Made by a program: the position numbers and the translations under genes. Source: Flavobacterium celericrescens (GTDB lineage Bacteria > Bacteroidota > Bacteroidia > Flavobacteriales > Flavobacteriaceae). From it: DNA of 64,000 nt. How positions within the stretch are numbered: the first letter of the stretch is position 1; the number at the start of each line of letters is the position of its first letter. The stretch lies in assembly GCF_011392075.1 (NCBI RefSeq), contig NZ_JAAJBV010000005.1:124001-188000 (forward strand), written 5' to 3'. The notes beneath the pieces are model-generated. The model saw nothing but the letters and a program-made list of their open reading frames with translations, had not been told where the DNA came from and did no database searches. Below are positions 8,865-16,006 of this stretch, one piece after another.

Positions 8865-9683
8865 TTAAAATTGATTTACGGTTTTGCGAATAGCTACTAG
8901 TTTGGTCATTAATCCTTCAAAATAATCTAAGTGTAACATATTAGCTCCATCACTTTTAGCATTTGCAGGGTCAAAGTGTGTTTCAATGAAAATTCCATCA
9001 ACACCAACTGCAATTCCAGCTTTTGCAATGGTTTCAATCATATCTGGACGACCACCGGTAACACCTGTTGTTTGATTAGGTTGTTGTAGTGAATGAGTTA
9101 CATCTAATACTGTAGAAGCATATTGTTGCATTGTAGGGATTCCTCTAAAATCAACAATCATATCTTGATAACCAAACATGGTTCCTCTATCTGTAACCAT
9201 CACGTTTTGATTATTGCAATCTAATACTTTTTGAACAGCGTGTTTCATACTTTCTGGACTCATAAATTGTCCTTTTTTCAAGTTAACTGTTTTTCCAGTA
9301 TTAGCAGCAGCTACAACTAAATCTGTTTGACGTACAAGAAAAGCAGGAATTTGCAAAACATCAACATATTCGGCAGCCATTGCAGCGTCTTCGTTAGTGT
9401 GAATGTCAGTTACTGTTGGAACACCAAATTCTTTTGAAACTTTTTGTAATATTTTTAACGCTTTTTCATCTCCAATTCCAGAAAAACTATCAATTCTAGA
9501 TCGATTTGCTTTTTTGAAAGAACCTTTGAATACGTATGGAATTTGTAATTTATCAGTAACAGTAACTAGTTTCTCAGCAATTCGCATTGCCATTTCTTCT
9601 CCTTCGATGGCACATGGTCCAGCTAGTAAAAAAAAGTTACCACTCTCAGTATGTTTAATTTGTGGAATGTTTTGTAAATTCAT
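8865..9683 (-). CDS. kdsA: 3-deoxy-8-phosphooctulonate synthase (KDO-8-phosphate synthase)
   Basis: A 272-residue cytoplasmic aldolase that condenses arabinose-5-phosphate with phosphoenolpyruvate to KDO-8-phosphate, the first committed step toward the KDO of lipid A cores. Family motifs are GPCAIE, KGSFKKANRS, FLVRQTDLV, DRGTMFGY, DVTHSLQ and the C-terminal GIFIETH. Cys24 in GPCAIE marks the metal-dependent class, as in Aquifex; the E. coli enzyme has Asn there. The expected further ligands (His in DVTH, Glu in FIETH, Asp in the AKSDGAN segment) are present. It leads an operon with an outer membrane protein. Confidence 0.97.
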   Translation of the reverse strand: MNLQNIPQIKHTESGNFFLLAGPCAIEGEEMAMRIAEKLVTVTDKLQIPYVFKGSFKKANRSRIDSFSGIGDEKALKILQKVSKEFGVPTVTDIHTNEDAAMAAEYVDVLQIPAFLVRQTDLVVAAANTGKTVNLKKGQFMSPESMKHAVQKVLDCNNQNVMVTDRGTMFGYQDMIVDFRGIPTMQQYASTVLDVTHSLQQPNQTTGVTGGRPDMIETIAKAGIAVGVDGIFIETHFDPANAKSDGANMLHLDYFEGLMTKLVAIRKTVNQF

Positions 9684-9703
9684 TTGTGTTGATTTTGAAG
9701 TTG

Positions 9704-9711
9704 CAAAGATA
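9704..9711 (-). promoter_or_regulatory. -7 promoter element of the kdsA operon
   Basis: Minus-strand TATCTTTG, an exact TAnnTTTG match 20 bases before the kdsA start. No clear TTTG -33 box at the usual spacing. Confidence 0.6.
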
Positions 9712-9719
9712 AAAAGAAA

Positions 9720-9747
9720 AACCTTCTAAACAGCAGTTTAAAAGGTT
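9720..9747 (-). terminator. Rho-independent terminator of the DUF4199/lipoprotein transcript
   Basis: 12-bp stem with one mismatch (9720-9731 with 9736-9747) followed on the minus strand by TTTTTCTTTTT. Confidence 0.75.
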
Positions 9748-9782
9748 ACTTATGTTACAGAATAAAAAAATGTTTTTTATTA

Positions 9783-10238
9783 TTATTTACTTGTTGTTGT
9801 TTTTATTTTAAATCCTTTTGGACACACTATTTTTCCTTTTTCAAAAGTATTGAAATATAGTGTTATCTTTTTCTGACTTCCTTCAAATGTAATTTCATAA
9901 ACGCCTATCGTTCCAGCGCCCATTAAACTGTTTTTGGTAGGAAAAGGGCAACAAGTTTCGACTTTTTTATAATTAATTTTCTCTCCATTTGGTCCCTCTA
10001 ATCCGTTGAAAAAATATTGAATGTTGATATCTTCTTGTTTTTCATTGATAAAACCAATATTTATTGGATAATCTTGGTCATAGCCATACTTTTCATCTGA
10101 AGCATATTCCGTAATAAGATAGGCTTTGTCTTTTATCAAAGGACGAATTGCTGTGCTATCAACATTTTTTATAGTTGATTTCGTACTTACACAGCTAGTT
10201 AGTAGAAGTGCTGTTACAATTGAAAAAAAATATTTCAT
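9783..10238 (-). CDS. Lipoprotein of unknown function
   Basis: A 151-residue protein with a lipoprotein signal: hydrophobic residues 4-15 and lipobox LLTSC with Cys16 as the predicted lipidated residue. The mature part has a CCPFP motif around residues 97-101 that could form a disulfide or bind metal. I recognise no family. It lies 6 bases downstream of the DUF4199 gene and shares its terminator, so the two form an operon. Confidence 0.72.
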   Translation of the reverse strand: MKYFFSIVTALLLTSCVSTKSTIKNVDSTAIRPLIKDKAYLITEYASDEKYGYDQDYPINIGFINEKQEDINIQYFFNGLEGPNGEKINYKKVETCCPFPTKNSLMGAGTIGVYEITFEGSQKKITLYFNTFEKGKIVCPKGFKIKTTTSK

Positions 10239-10244
10239 ACTAAA

Positions 10245-10742
10245 TTATTTACTTATTGAATCTGTAGTTTTTGTTTTTAAAATATATGCAACAATCGCGC
10301 CAATTACAACACCAAATGATAATCCATCAGAAATGTTTTTCCAAATTGAACTGGTTAAAGTGGTGTATTCTTTAGCTTCTTCTAAAGTTAGTTTTTTACT
10401 TAAAACAATTTGGTTTATTGTGTTCTCAAGGAAATCTGGGCTAATAAATTCGTGTGTAATAAATTGAGTAATTGGGCTAAAAAGTACAATTATAAATGAA
10501 ATTACAATGGCAGAGATTAATCCTTGTTTCCAGTTAATATTGTTGTTATAGTATTTTTTCTTTTTTTCACGTAGCGCTAAAAAATATAGAACAAATGTTG
10601 GAAAAATATACAATAAGTTAAATAGTGGTTGCCATTTTATTTTCTCAGAATGAAAACCTAATTCTTTTTCTAAAGTCATCCAAGCTAAGAAAATAATAAT
10701 TGAGATGATTGCCCATTTAATTTCTATTGCAAATTTTTTCAT
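10245..10742 (-). CDS. DUF4199 family membrane protein
   Basis: A 165-residue protein with four hydrophobic segments (about 7-24, 38-57, 73-92, 138-156) in the DUF4199 arrangement, including a polar stretch at 93-137 between helices three and four with ITHEFISPDF. Function is not known. It is transcribed divergently from the YeeE/YedE genes, and an exact TAATTTTG -7 element lies on the minus strand at 10769-10776. The dyad at 10785-10800 sits between the two promoters and might affect both. Confidence 0.82.
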   Translation of the reverse strand: MKKFAIEIKWAIISIIIFLAWMTLEKELGFHSEKIKWQPLFNLLYIFPTFVLYFLALREKKKKYYNNNINWKQGLISAIVISFIIVLFSPITQFITHEFISPDFLENTINQIVLSKKLTLEEAKEYTTLTSSIWKNISDGLSFGVVIGAIVAYILKTKTTDSISK

Positions 10743-10784
10743 GTTTCTATTGCTATTTATTGTTACATCAAAATTAGCCTATTT

Positions 10785-10800
10785 TGTAACATTTGTTACA
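10785..10800. promoter_or_regulatory. Crp/Fnr-like dyad upstream of the YeeE/YedE genes
   Basis: TGTAAC-N4-GTTACA, a perfect 6-bp inverted repeat with a 4-base centre. Its centre is about 37 bases upstream of the transcription start predicted from the -7 box at 10819-10826, near the position from which Crp/Fnr-type activators work. A degenerate copy precedes the HMA gene (11841-11856). Confidence 0.6.
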
Positions 10801-10818
10801 TAAACCAATCTTAATTTC

Positions 10819-10826
10819 TATTTTTG
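10819..10826 (+). promoter_or_regulatory. -7 promoter element of the YeeE/YedE operon
   Basis: TATTTTTG, exact TAnnTTTG match 20 bases before the ATG at 10847. A TTTG at 10792-10795 is 23 bases upstream and lies within the dyad. Confidence 0.65.
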
Positions 10827-10846
10827 TACAAATTTGCAAAAAAAAT

Positions 10847-11413
10847 ATGGAATTTATCTACGGAACTTGGCATTGGTCTATTTCTGGTTTTTTAATCGGA
10901 ATAACAATGCTTATTTTAACTTATTTTGGAAAATCGTTTGGAATGTCTTCAAATTTAAGAACATTGTGTTCTATGGCTGGTGCTGGTAAGTTTAGCGACT
11001 TCTTTAAAATGGATTGGCGTGAGCATAAGTGGAGTTTGGCAGTTGTATTAGGAACTATTGTTGGTGGATTTATTGCCTATCATTTTTTGTCAAATGCAAG
11101 TGGTGTTAATTTGAATCCTAATACTATTGCACAGTTGCAAACATTAGGAATTGATGCACCTAACGGTAAATTATTACCAGATGCTATTTTTAGTATTGAA
11201 ATGTTACAAACTCCAAAAGGTTTTGCGTTACTAATGATAGGAGGTTTATTAATTGGTTTTGGAACTCGTTATGCTGGTGGATGTACATCGGGTCATGCAA
11301 TTTCAGGGTTGAGTAATTTACAATTGCCTTCGCTTGTGGCTGTAATTGGTTTTTTTATCGGAGGTCTAGTTATGGCACATTATCTTTTACCAATAATCTT
11401 TAAAGCAGTATAA
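10847..11413 (+). CDS. YeeE/YedE family sulfur-compound transporter, N-terminal part protein
   Basis: A 188-residue inner-membrane protein with the YeeE/YedE signature RYAGGCTSGHAISG, whose cysteine is thought to handle thiosulfate or persulfide sulfur in the family. About five hydrophobic segments are visible. I start it at the ATG 10847; an upstream TTG frame would run through the promoter. Its partner follows 2 bases later and carries the second half motif, as in many Bacteroidota where the family is encoded as two polypeptides. An HMA metallochaperone gene follows, suggesting a link to sulfur or metal stress. Confidence 0.88.
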   Translation: MEFIYGTWHWSISGFLIGITMLILTYFGKSFGMSSNLRTLCSMAGAGKFSDFFKMDWREHKWSLAVVLGTIVGGFIAYHFLSNASGVNLNPNTIAQLQTLGIDAPNGKLLPDAIFSIEMLQTPKGFALLMIGGLLIGFGTRYAGGCTSGHAISGLSNLQLPSLVAVIGFFIGGLVMAHYLLPIIFKAV

Positions 11414-11415
11414 GT

Positions 11416-11829
11416 ATGAAGTTAGCGAGATTTTTTCTAACAGGAGTTTTTTTCGGAATTGTTTTAACTAAAGCAGAAGCTGTTTCTTGGTACCGTATTT
11501 ATGAAATGTTTCATTTTCAATCGTTTCATATGTTTGGAATTATTGGAACGGCTCTATTTACAGGGATTATAGGGTTACAAATTATAAAAAAGAAAAAACT
11601 AAAAGATTACAATGGTTTTCCAATTAAAATTATTGAAAAAGAAAGAGGTTTTTGGAGATATATAATTGGAGGATCAATGTTTGGTTTAGGATGGGCATTG
11701 GTAGGAAGTTGCCCTGGACCAATTTTTATATTATTAGGAACAGGAACCTATGCAATTGCTGTAGTCTTGCTAGGAGCTTTATTAGGAACTTATATTTATG
11801 GCTTATTAAAAGATTATTTGCCTCATTAA
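11416..11829 (+). CDS. YeeE/YedE family sulfur-compound transporter, second subunit (DUF6691)
   Basis: A 137-residue membrane protein with the second YeeE/YedE motif GSCPGPIF around Cys104, and about four hydrophobic segments. It has its own ATG 2 bases after the first subunit, with no sign of a broken fusion. The pair together supplies the two cysteine-bearing halves found fused in E. coli YeeE, which imports thiosulfate. Substrate here is inferred from that homology. Confidence 0.87.
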   Translation: MKLARFFLTGVFFGIVLTKAEAVSWYRIYEMFHFQSFHMFGIIGTALFTGIIGLQIIKKKKLKDYNGFPIKIIEKERGFWRYIIGGSMFGLGWALVGSCPGPIFILLGTGTYAIAVVLLGALLGTYIYGLLKDYLPH

Positions 11830-11840
11830 AGTTTCGTTAA

Positions 11841-11856
11841 AGTAACAAATGTTGCA
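11841..11856. promoter_or_regulatory. Degenerate Crp/Fnr-like dyad before the HMA gene
   Basis: AGTAAC-N4-GTTGCA matches the perfect dyad at 10785-10800 in most positions. Its centre lies about 41 bases before the start predicted from the -7 box TAATTTTG at 11879-11886. Coregulation with the YeeE pair is inferred. Confidence 0.45.
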
Positions 11857-11909
11857 CTTATATTGTTTGTGGTTTTTGTAATTTTGAGAAGAAATAAAAT
11901 CAAAATATT

Positions 11910-12176
11910 ATGGAAACTACAATATACATACAAAATTTAAAATGTGGTGGTTGTGCAAATACAATTACCAAAAATATTACTTCAATTGAAAATGTAACTA
12001 ACGTGTTGGTAAATGTTGAAGAAAGTTCAGTTACTTTAAAATACGAATCTGAAGAAATTCTAATCGAGGTAAAAGATAAATTAAAATCTTTAGGCTATCC
12101 AGAAGATGGTGAAGCGAATACTTTAGGTTCAAAAGCTAAATCCTATGTGAGTTGCGCGATTGGAAAAATGAGTTAA
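11910..12176 (+). CDS. Heavy-metal-associated (HMA) domain protein
   Basis: An 88-residue protein made of one HMA ferredoxin-like domain: metal site Cys12-Gly-Gly-Cys15 in the first loop, then alternating strands and helices to about residue 68. It then has a tail with an extra cysteine (YVSCAIGKM). Such proteins carry Cu(I) or similar soft metal ions in the cytoplasm. It has its own -7 element (11879-11886) and sits behind the YeeE pair. The tail is not part of the standard domain and might add a ligand. Confidence 0.88.
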   Translation: METTIYIQNLKCGGCANTITKNITSIENVTNVLVNVEESSVTLKYESEEILIEVKDKLKSLGYPEDGEANTLGSKAKSYVSCAIGKMS

Positions 12177-12209
12177 AAAAAAGTCCCGATTCAATCGGGA
12201 CTTTTTTTT
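12175..12209. terminator. Bidirectional terminator
   Basis: Perfect inverted repeat (12175-12190 with 12194-12209), A-run on one side and T-run on the other, between the convergent HMA gene and clpS; it overlaps both stop codons. Confidence 0.9.
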
Positions 12210-12483
12210 ATATAATTTCTGCACTTAATCCTGCATCTATGAGACCAAGCCATTGAGGCTTTAACTCATCAATTGGACCAGTTTTTACAGTACATTTCCC
12301 TTTATAATGAACTAATAACGCACATTGTTCGGCTTGTAAATCATCATGTTTACATACTCTAACTAAAGTATCAATAACATGGTCAAATGTGTTTACATCA
12401 TCATTGTGTAATACAATTTCATTGTTTACACCAACTGCTTCTTCTTCTAAAAATTTTTCTTGTACTTTTTCTATCGTGCTCAT
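12208..12483 (-). CDS. clpS: ATP-dependent Clp protease adaptor ClpS
   Basis: A 91-residue adaptor that hands N-degron substrates to ClpAP/ClpCP in the cytoplasm. The family signature is present: LHNDDVNTFDHVI near residues 25-37, followed by helices and HYKGKCTVKTG at 59-69. The N-terminal 20 residues are the flexible tail needed for delivery. It has a strong promoter at 12510-12540 and lies downstream of prmA on the same strand, separated by 60 bases, so it can be expressed independently. Confidence 0.95.
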   Translation of the reverse strand: MSTIEKVQEKFLEEEAVGVNNEIVLHNDDVNTFDHVIDTLVRVCKHDDLQAEQCALLVHYKGKCTVKTGPIDELKPQWLGLIDAGLSAEII

Positions 12484-12509
12484 TTTCTTTTAGTTTGAAA
12501 CTTGTATTA

Positions 12510-12540
12510 CAAAAATAAAATTTAAATTGTAAACAACAAA
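12510..12540 (-). promoter_or_regulatory. clpS promoter
   Basis: Minus-strand TTTG (12537-12540), 19-base spacer, TATTTTTG (12510-12517): full Bacteroidota -33/-7 consensus, 27 bases before the clpS start. Confidence 0.8.
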
Positions 12541-12543
12541 ATT

Positions 12544-13377
12544 CTATTTTCTAAATTTTAATGCCACCCAATTATTTCTTTCAAATTGTTTTTCATAAGT
12601 CAAACCTTTTGAAGTACAACTTTCCGAAATAACAGGAATATCTTCAGTGTAGAAGCCACTTAAAAATAAAATACCATTTTCGTTTAAACAATTTACATAT
12701 GCTTGCATGTCATTTAATAGAATATTACGATTAATGTTTGCAATAATAATGTCATATTTTTTTCCAACTAATAAATCAGCATCGCCTTCATATACTGAAA
12801 TGTGTTTGCAATTATTACGTTCCGCATTTTCAATTGAGTTTAAGTAACACCAATTATCTATATCAATAGCATCGATTGGTTGTGCGCCTTTCATTTCAGC
12901 TAAAATGGCTAAAATTGCAGTGCCACATCCCATATCTAAGGTTTTTTTATTGGTAAAATCAGTTTCCAAAATATGTTGAATCATCATGTGTGTTGTTTCA
13001 TGATGTCCAGTTCCAAAACTCATTTTTGGCTCAATTACAATGTCAAATTCAGCTGCGGTTTTTTCATGAAATGGTGCTCTTACATGGCACTTTCCATCTA
13101 CTTCGATAGGTTCAAAGTTTTTTTCCCATTCTTCATTCCAATTTACCTGCTCAATTTCTTCAAAAGTATATTCAATTGTAAATTCTGGATTGGTTAATAT
13201 TTGAATATCATCTAAAATGTTTTCATTCCATAAATCTTTTTGAACATAGGCAGAAATTCCTGTTTCAGTTTCTATAAAACTTTCAAAAGCTTTTTCTCCT
13301 AATTCGGCAATTAATATTTCACTACCTAATTCTAAAGGGCAGATTGTAAAATGATATCCAATATATATGTTTGACAT
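12544..13377 (-). CDS. prmA: Ribosomal protein L11 methyltransferase
   Basis: A 277-residue SAM-dependent methyltransferase that trimethylates ribosomal protein L11. The N-terminal substrate-binding domain includes NWNEEWEKNFEP. The catalytic domain carries SFGTGHHETT, the SAM-binding DMGCGTAILAI, and the DIIIANINRNILL motif that corresponds to the NPPY-like region in this family. I start at ATG 13377 (MSNIYIGYHF); an upstream TTG overlaps the TACCTTTG -7 element at 13393-13400. ClpS follows. Confidence 0.95.
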   Translation of the reverse strand: MSNIYIGYHFTICPLELGSEILIAELGEKAFESFIETETGISAYVQKDLWNENILDDIQILTNPEFTIEYTFEEIEQVNWNEEWEKNFEPIEVDGKCHVRAPFHEKTAAEFDIVIEPKMSFGTGHHETTHMMIQHILETDFTNKKTLDMGCGTAILAILAEMKGAQPIDAIDIDNWCYLNSIENAERNNCKHISVYEGDADLLVGKKYDIIIANINRNILLNDMQAYVNCLNENGILFLSGFYTEDIPVISESCTSKGLTYEKQFERNNWVALKFRK

Positions 13378-13406
13378 AACGTTAATTTTTTGCAAAGGTA
13401 ATATTT

Positions 13407-13440
13407 ACTTAACATACTTAACATTGATTTGATGTTAAGT
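13407..13440. promoter_or_regulatory. Three-copy 9-mer operator between prmA and porin promoters
   Basis: ACTTAACAT occurs twice in tandem (13407-13415, 13416-13424) and once inverted (13432-13440). The inverted copy overlaps the porin -7 element TAAGTTTG (13436-13443). The layout suggests a regulator site. The protein is unknown; a phosphate regulator is one guess because of the downstream porin type. Confidence 0.55.
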
Positions 13441-13468
13441 TTGCACAAAATATACAACAACATAACAT

Positions 13469-14686
13469 ATGAAAAAATTAGTAACACTTTTATTGTTGAT
13501 AATCAGTACAATTACTGTCGCTCAGGATGTAAAAGTAATCACAAAAGACAACGATTTAAAGTTGGCTGCACTTCCATATTATAGTTATGGAAAAGGACTA
13601 GGAATAACATCGCCAGATAGTTTATTTCAGTTAAATATTCGTTTTAGAATGCAAAATAGAGTGACTTTTATTCAAAATGAGGGTGAAGATGCTGCATATT
13701 CTGGAGAAATTAGACGTTTGCGTTTACGTTTTGATGGATATGTAGGGAACCCACATTTTTTATATGTAATTCAATTATCGTTTGCTCCAGGTGATGTTGG
13801 TGAAGTTCATGATGGAGAAAATATCAATATCATTAGAGATGCCGCTATTTTTTACCGACCAAATAAACATTGGAATTTCCTTTTTGGACAAACTAAATTG
13901 CCAGGAAATCGCCAACGTGTAAATTCTTCAGGAGCATTACAATTAACAGACAGAAGTATTAATAATGCTCGTTTTACAATTGATAGAGATTTTGGTTTTC
14001 AAGCTTATTATTTGAATGAAAACAAAGATAAATTTTCATACAATGTAAAAACAGCTGTAACAACTGGAGAAGGAAGAAACTGGACTAAATCAGCAGATGA
14101 CGGAGTTGCTTTGACTGGAAAATTAGAATTAATGCCTTTTGGATCTTTCAAAAAAGATGGAACTAATTTTGAAGGAGATGTTGCAAGAGAGGAAAAACCA
14201 AGATTATTGTTATCTGGAGCTTTTCACCAAAATAACTTAGCTAGAAGAACACAAGGCCAACTTGGAAATGATTTATTTGAACAAAAAACAATGAAATCTG
14301 TTTTATTGGACGCAATGCTAAAATATAATGGATGGAGTTTAATGTCTTCTTACATGTCACGTTCTGCAAAAGATCCAATAGCTTTTAATCCAGATGATAT
14401 TACAGATTTTAATTATGTACCTGTTGGAAGCGGAATGGATTATCAATTGAGTTATGTGTTTCCAACAAATTATGAAATAATCGGTCGTGTTTCTACACAA
14501 AAAATGCACGATGATATTAAAGCGTTAACTCCAGATTCTAAGCAATATTCATTGGGTGTTACTAAATATTTGTGGGAGCATGCTTTTAAATTGCAAGGTG
14601 AAGTAACCTTATCAGATTTAGATTATTTTGATGGTAGCAACAAACAAAATTGGTATGTTCGTTTCCAAGTAGAAATCGGAATCTAA
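13469..14686 (+). CDS. Outer membrane porin, OprO/OprP (phosphate-selective) family
   Basis: A 405-residue outer membrane beta-barrel with signal peptide (residues 1-18, TITVAQ). The family pattern is clear: FRMQNRVTF, the arginine-rich RRLRLRFDGYV that leads into alternating strands, FLFGQTKLPGNRQRVNSSGALQ in the middle (about 140-160) and a C-terminal strand ending FQVEIGI. Homologues pass phosphate or polyphosphate, but the anion preference cannot be read here. It stands alone between its own promoter and a terminator. Three copies of a 9-mer sit at the promoter. Confidence 0.9.
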   Translation: MKKLVTLLLLIISTITVAQDVKVITKDNDLKLAALPYYSYGKGLGITSPDSLFQLNIRFRMQNRVTFIQNEGEDAAYSGEIRRLRLRFDGYVGNPHFLYVIQLSFAPGDVGEVHDGENINIIRDAAIFYRPNKHWNFLFGQTKLPGNRQRVNSSGALQLTDRSINNARFTIDRDFGFQAYYLNENKDKFSYNVKTAVTTGEGRNWTKSADDGVALTGKLELMPFGSFKKDGTNFEGDVAREEKPRLLLSGAFHQNNLARRTQGQLGNDLFEQKTMKSVLLDAMLKYNGWSLMSSYMSRSAKDPIAFNPDDITDFNYVPVGSGMDYQLSYVFPTNYEIIGRVSTQKMHDDIKALTPDSKQYSLGVTKYLWEHAFKLQGEVTLSDLDYFDGSNKQNWYVRFQVEIGI

Positions 14687-14707
14687 CCAATTGAAAATAT
14701 TTTATAG

Positions 14708-14745
14708 AAACCACAAGTCAGCAATTGATTTGTGGTTTTTATATT
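14708..14745 (+). terminator. Rho-independent terminator of the porin gene
   Basis: Perfect 9-bp stem (14708-14716 with 14730-14738), 13-base loop, then a T-rich tract. Confidence 0.82.
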
Positions 14746-14793
14746 TTCTGTATTTCTGATTTCTAAATTCAAACTTCTAATTTTTAAATTGCT

Positions 14794-14801
14794 TACCTTT
14801 G
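14794..14801 (+). promoter_or_regulatory. -7 element of the cvfB-like gene
   Basis: TACCTTTG, exact consensus, 18 bases before ATG 14820. Confidence 0.65.
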
Positions 14802-14819
14802 TCCATATTTATTATTGTT

Positions 14820-15656
14820 ATGTTACATATAGGAGAGTTTAATACGTTAAAAATACTTAGAGATACTAAAGTCGGTTTGTTTTTAGGAAGCGAAGCAACA
14901 CAAGAAGACGATGTTTTGTTGCCTAATAAATATGTTCCAAAAGAATTTTCTATTGGTGATGATTTAACGGTTTTTGTATATTTAGACCATGAAGAGCGTC
15001 CAGTTGCGACTACGCTTAAACCCTATATTAAACTGAATGAATTTGCGCATTTGAAAGTAAATTACATCAACAAATTTGGTGCTTTTTTAGATTGGGGATT
15101 GGAAAAAGATTTGTTTGTTCCTTTTAAAGAGCAAGCACGTCCAATGGAAGAAGGAAAACGTTATTTGGTTTATATGCATATGGATGAAAAAACCAATCGT
15201 TTAGTAGCTTCTAGCAAAACCAATCAATTTTTGAGCAATGAAAATATTGATTTACAACGCAATGAGGAGGTGGATATTTTAATTTCACACATTACTGAAG
15301 GTGGAATTAATTGCATTATCAATCAAAAACACAAAGGTTTAGCTTATAAAAACGAAGTGTATGATGATGTAAAACCTGGAATGAAAACCAAAGGATACAT
15401 CAAAAATATTCGACCTGATGGAAAAATTGATGTAATGTTGCGAAAAGTTGGAGTAGAGGCTATCGAACCATCATCACAAGTAATTTTAGACGAATTAAAA
15501 GCCAATCGTGGTTTCTTGCGTTTAACGGATAATTCACATCCTGAAGATATTAAAACGGTATTGAAAATGAGTAAAAAGAATTTCAAAAAAGCCGTTGGAA
15601 ATTTATATAAACAAAAACTAATCGAAATCAAAGAAGACGGAATTTATTTGGTATAA
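14820..15656 (+). CDS. cvfB: S1-domain RNA-binding protein, CvfB/YitL family
   Basis: A 278-residue cytoplasmic RNA-binding protein of the CvfB family (conserved virulence factor B in Staphylococcus, which modulates RNA turnover). Three S1-like beta domains are visible at about 5-60, 65-130 (VNYINKFGAFLDWGLEKDLFVP) and 140-210 (TEGGINCIINQKHKGLAY). A C-terminal winged-helix domain follows (DIKTVLKMSKKNFKKAVGNLYKQ). I start at ATG 14820; the TTG 21 bases earlier lies inside the -7 promoter box. A small membrane protein gene follows at 1-base spacing. Confidence 0.92.
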   Translation: MLHIGEFNTLKILRDTKVGLFLGSEATQEDDVLLPNKYVPKEFSIGDDLTVFVYLDHEERPVATTLKPYIKLNEFAHLKVNYINKFGAFLDWGLEKDLFVPFKEQARPMEEGKRYLVYMHMDEKTNRLVASSKTNQFLSNENIDLQRNEEVDILISHITEGGINCIINQKHKGLAYKNEVYDDVKPGMKTKGYIKNIRPDGKIDVMLRKVGVEAIEPSSQVILDELKANRGFLRLTDNSHPEDIKTVLKMSKKNFKKAVGNLYKQKLIEIKEDGIYLV

Positions 15657-15657
15657 A

Positions 15658-15942
15658 ATGACAACAAAAAATAAAATATATCTTTTTCTTAGCTTATTTA
15701 TTTTATTGCTAACTTTTGTTGCTATTTTTAAAAATTTTCAAACCATTCATTTTATTGGTTTTGAAACCGAAATCATTTGGATTCCTATTTGGATAGGTGT
15801 TGTAATTTTACCTCTTATAAATTTATATGAAATTGCTAGTAATCCTTCTGATTTTAATGGCTATTATTGGATAAGTTTAGTTTTAAACTTATTGACAATT
15901 ATTTTTATACTTCGTTATTTTAAAATAGAGTTGTTTTCTTAA
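15658..15942 (+). CDS. Small three-helix membrane protein of unknown function
   Basis: A 94-residue hydrophobic protein with three likely membrane helices (about 6-25, 38-58, 70-88). It starts 1 base after the cvfB-like stop, so it is probably translated from the same mRNA. The stretch EIIWIPIWIGVVILPLINL resembles EILWLPLILLIFGLPI in the 92-residue protein at 22306-22584, which may be a distant relative. No function is known to me. Confidence 0.72.
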   Translation: MTTKNKIYLFLSLFILLLTFVAIFKNFQTIHFIGFETEIIWIPIWIGVVILPLINLYEIASNPSDFNGYYWISLVLNLLTIIFILRYFKIELFS

Positions 15943-15980
15943 AATTTTCATTAAATGTTTTTTAATCAAAATTTTATCTA

Positions 15981-15988
15981 TACATTTG
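15981..15988 (+). promoter_or_regulatory. -7 element of the dioxygenase gene
   Basis: TACATTTG, exact consensus, 18 bases before ATG 16007. Confidence 0.6.
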
Positions 15989-16006
15989 TATATACAAATA
16001 TTAAAA

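Noticed and set aside
10793..10846. Upstream TTG start for the YeeE protein
   Set aside because: The stretch spans the -7 box and the dyad; ATG 10847 fits the family start. Similar TTG extensions were rejected before prmA, cvfB-like, ygiD, TPM and ldh genes.
10847..11829. YeeE/YedE genes as a frameshifted single gene
   Set aside because: Each half has its own ATG, stop and motif with 2-base spacing, a known two-gene arrangement.
13407..13440. Triple 9-mer as a terminator
   Set aside because: It overlaps the -7 box, has no T-run and no upstream converging gene end.
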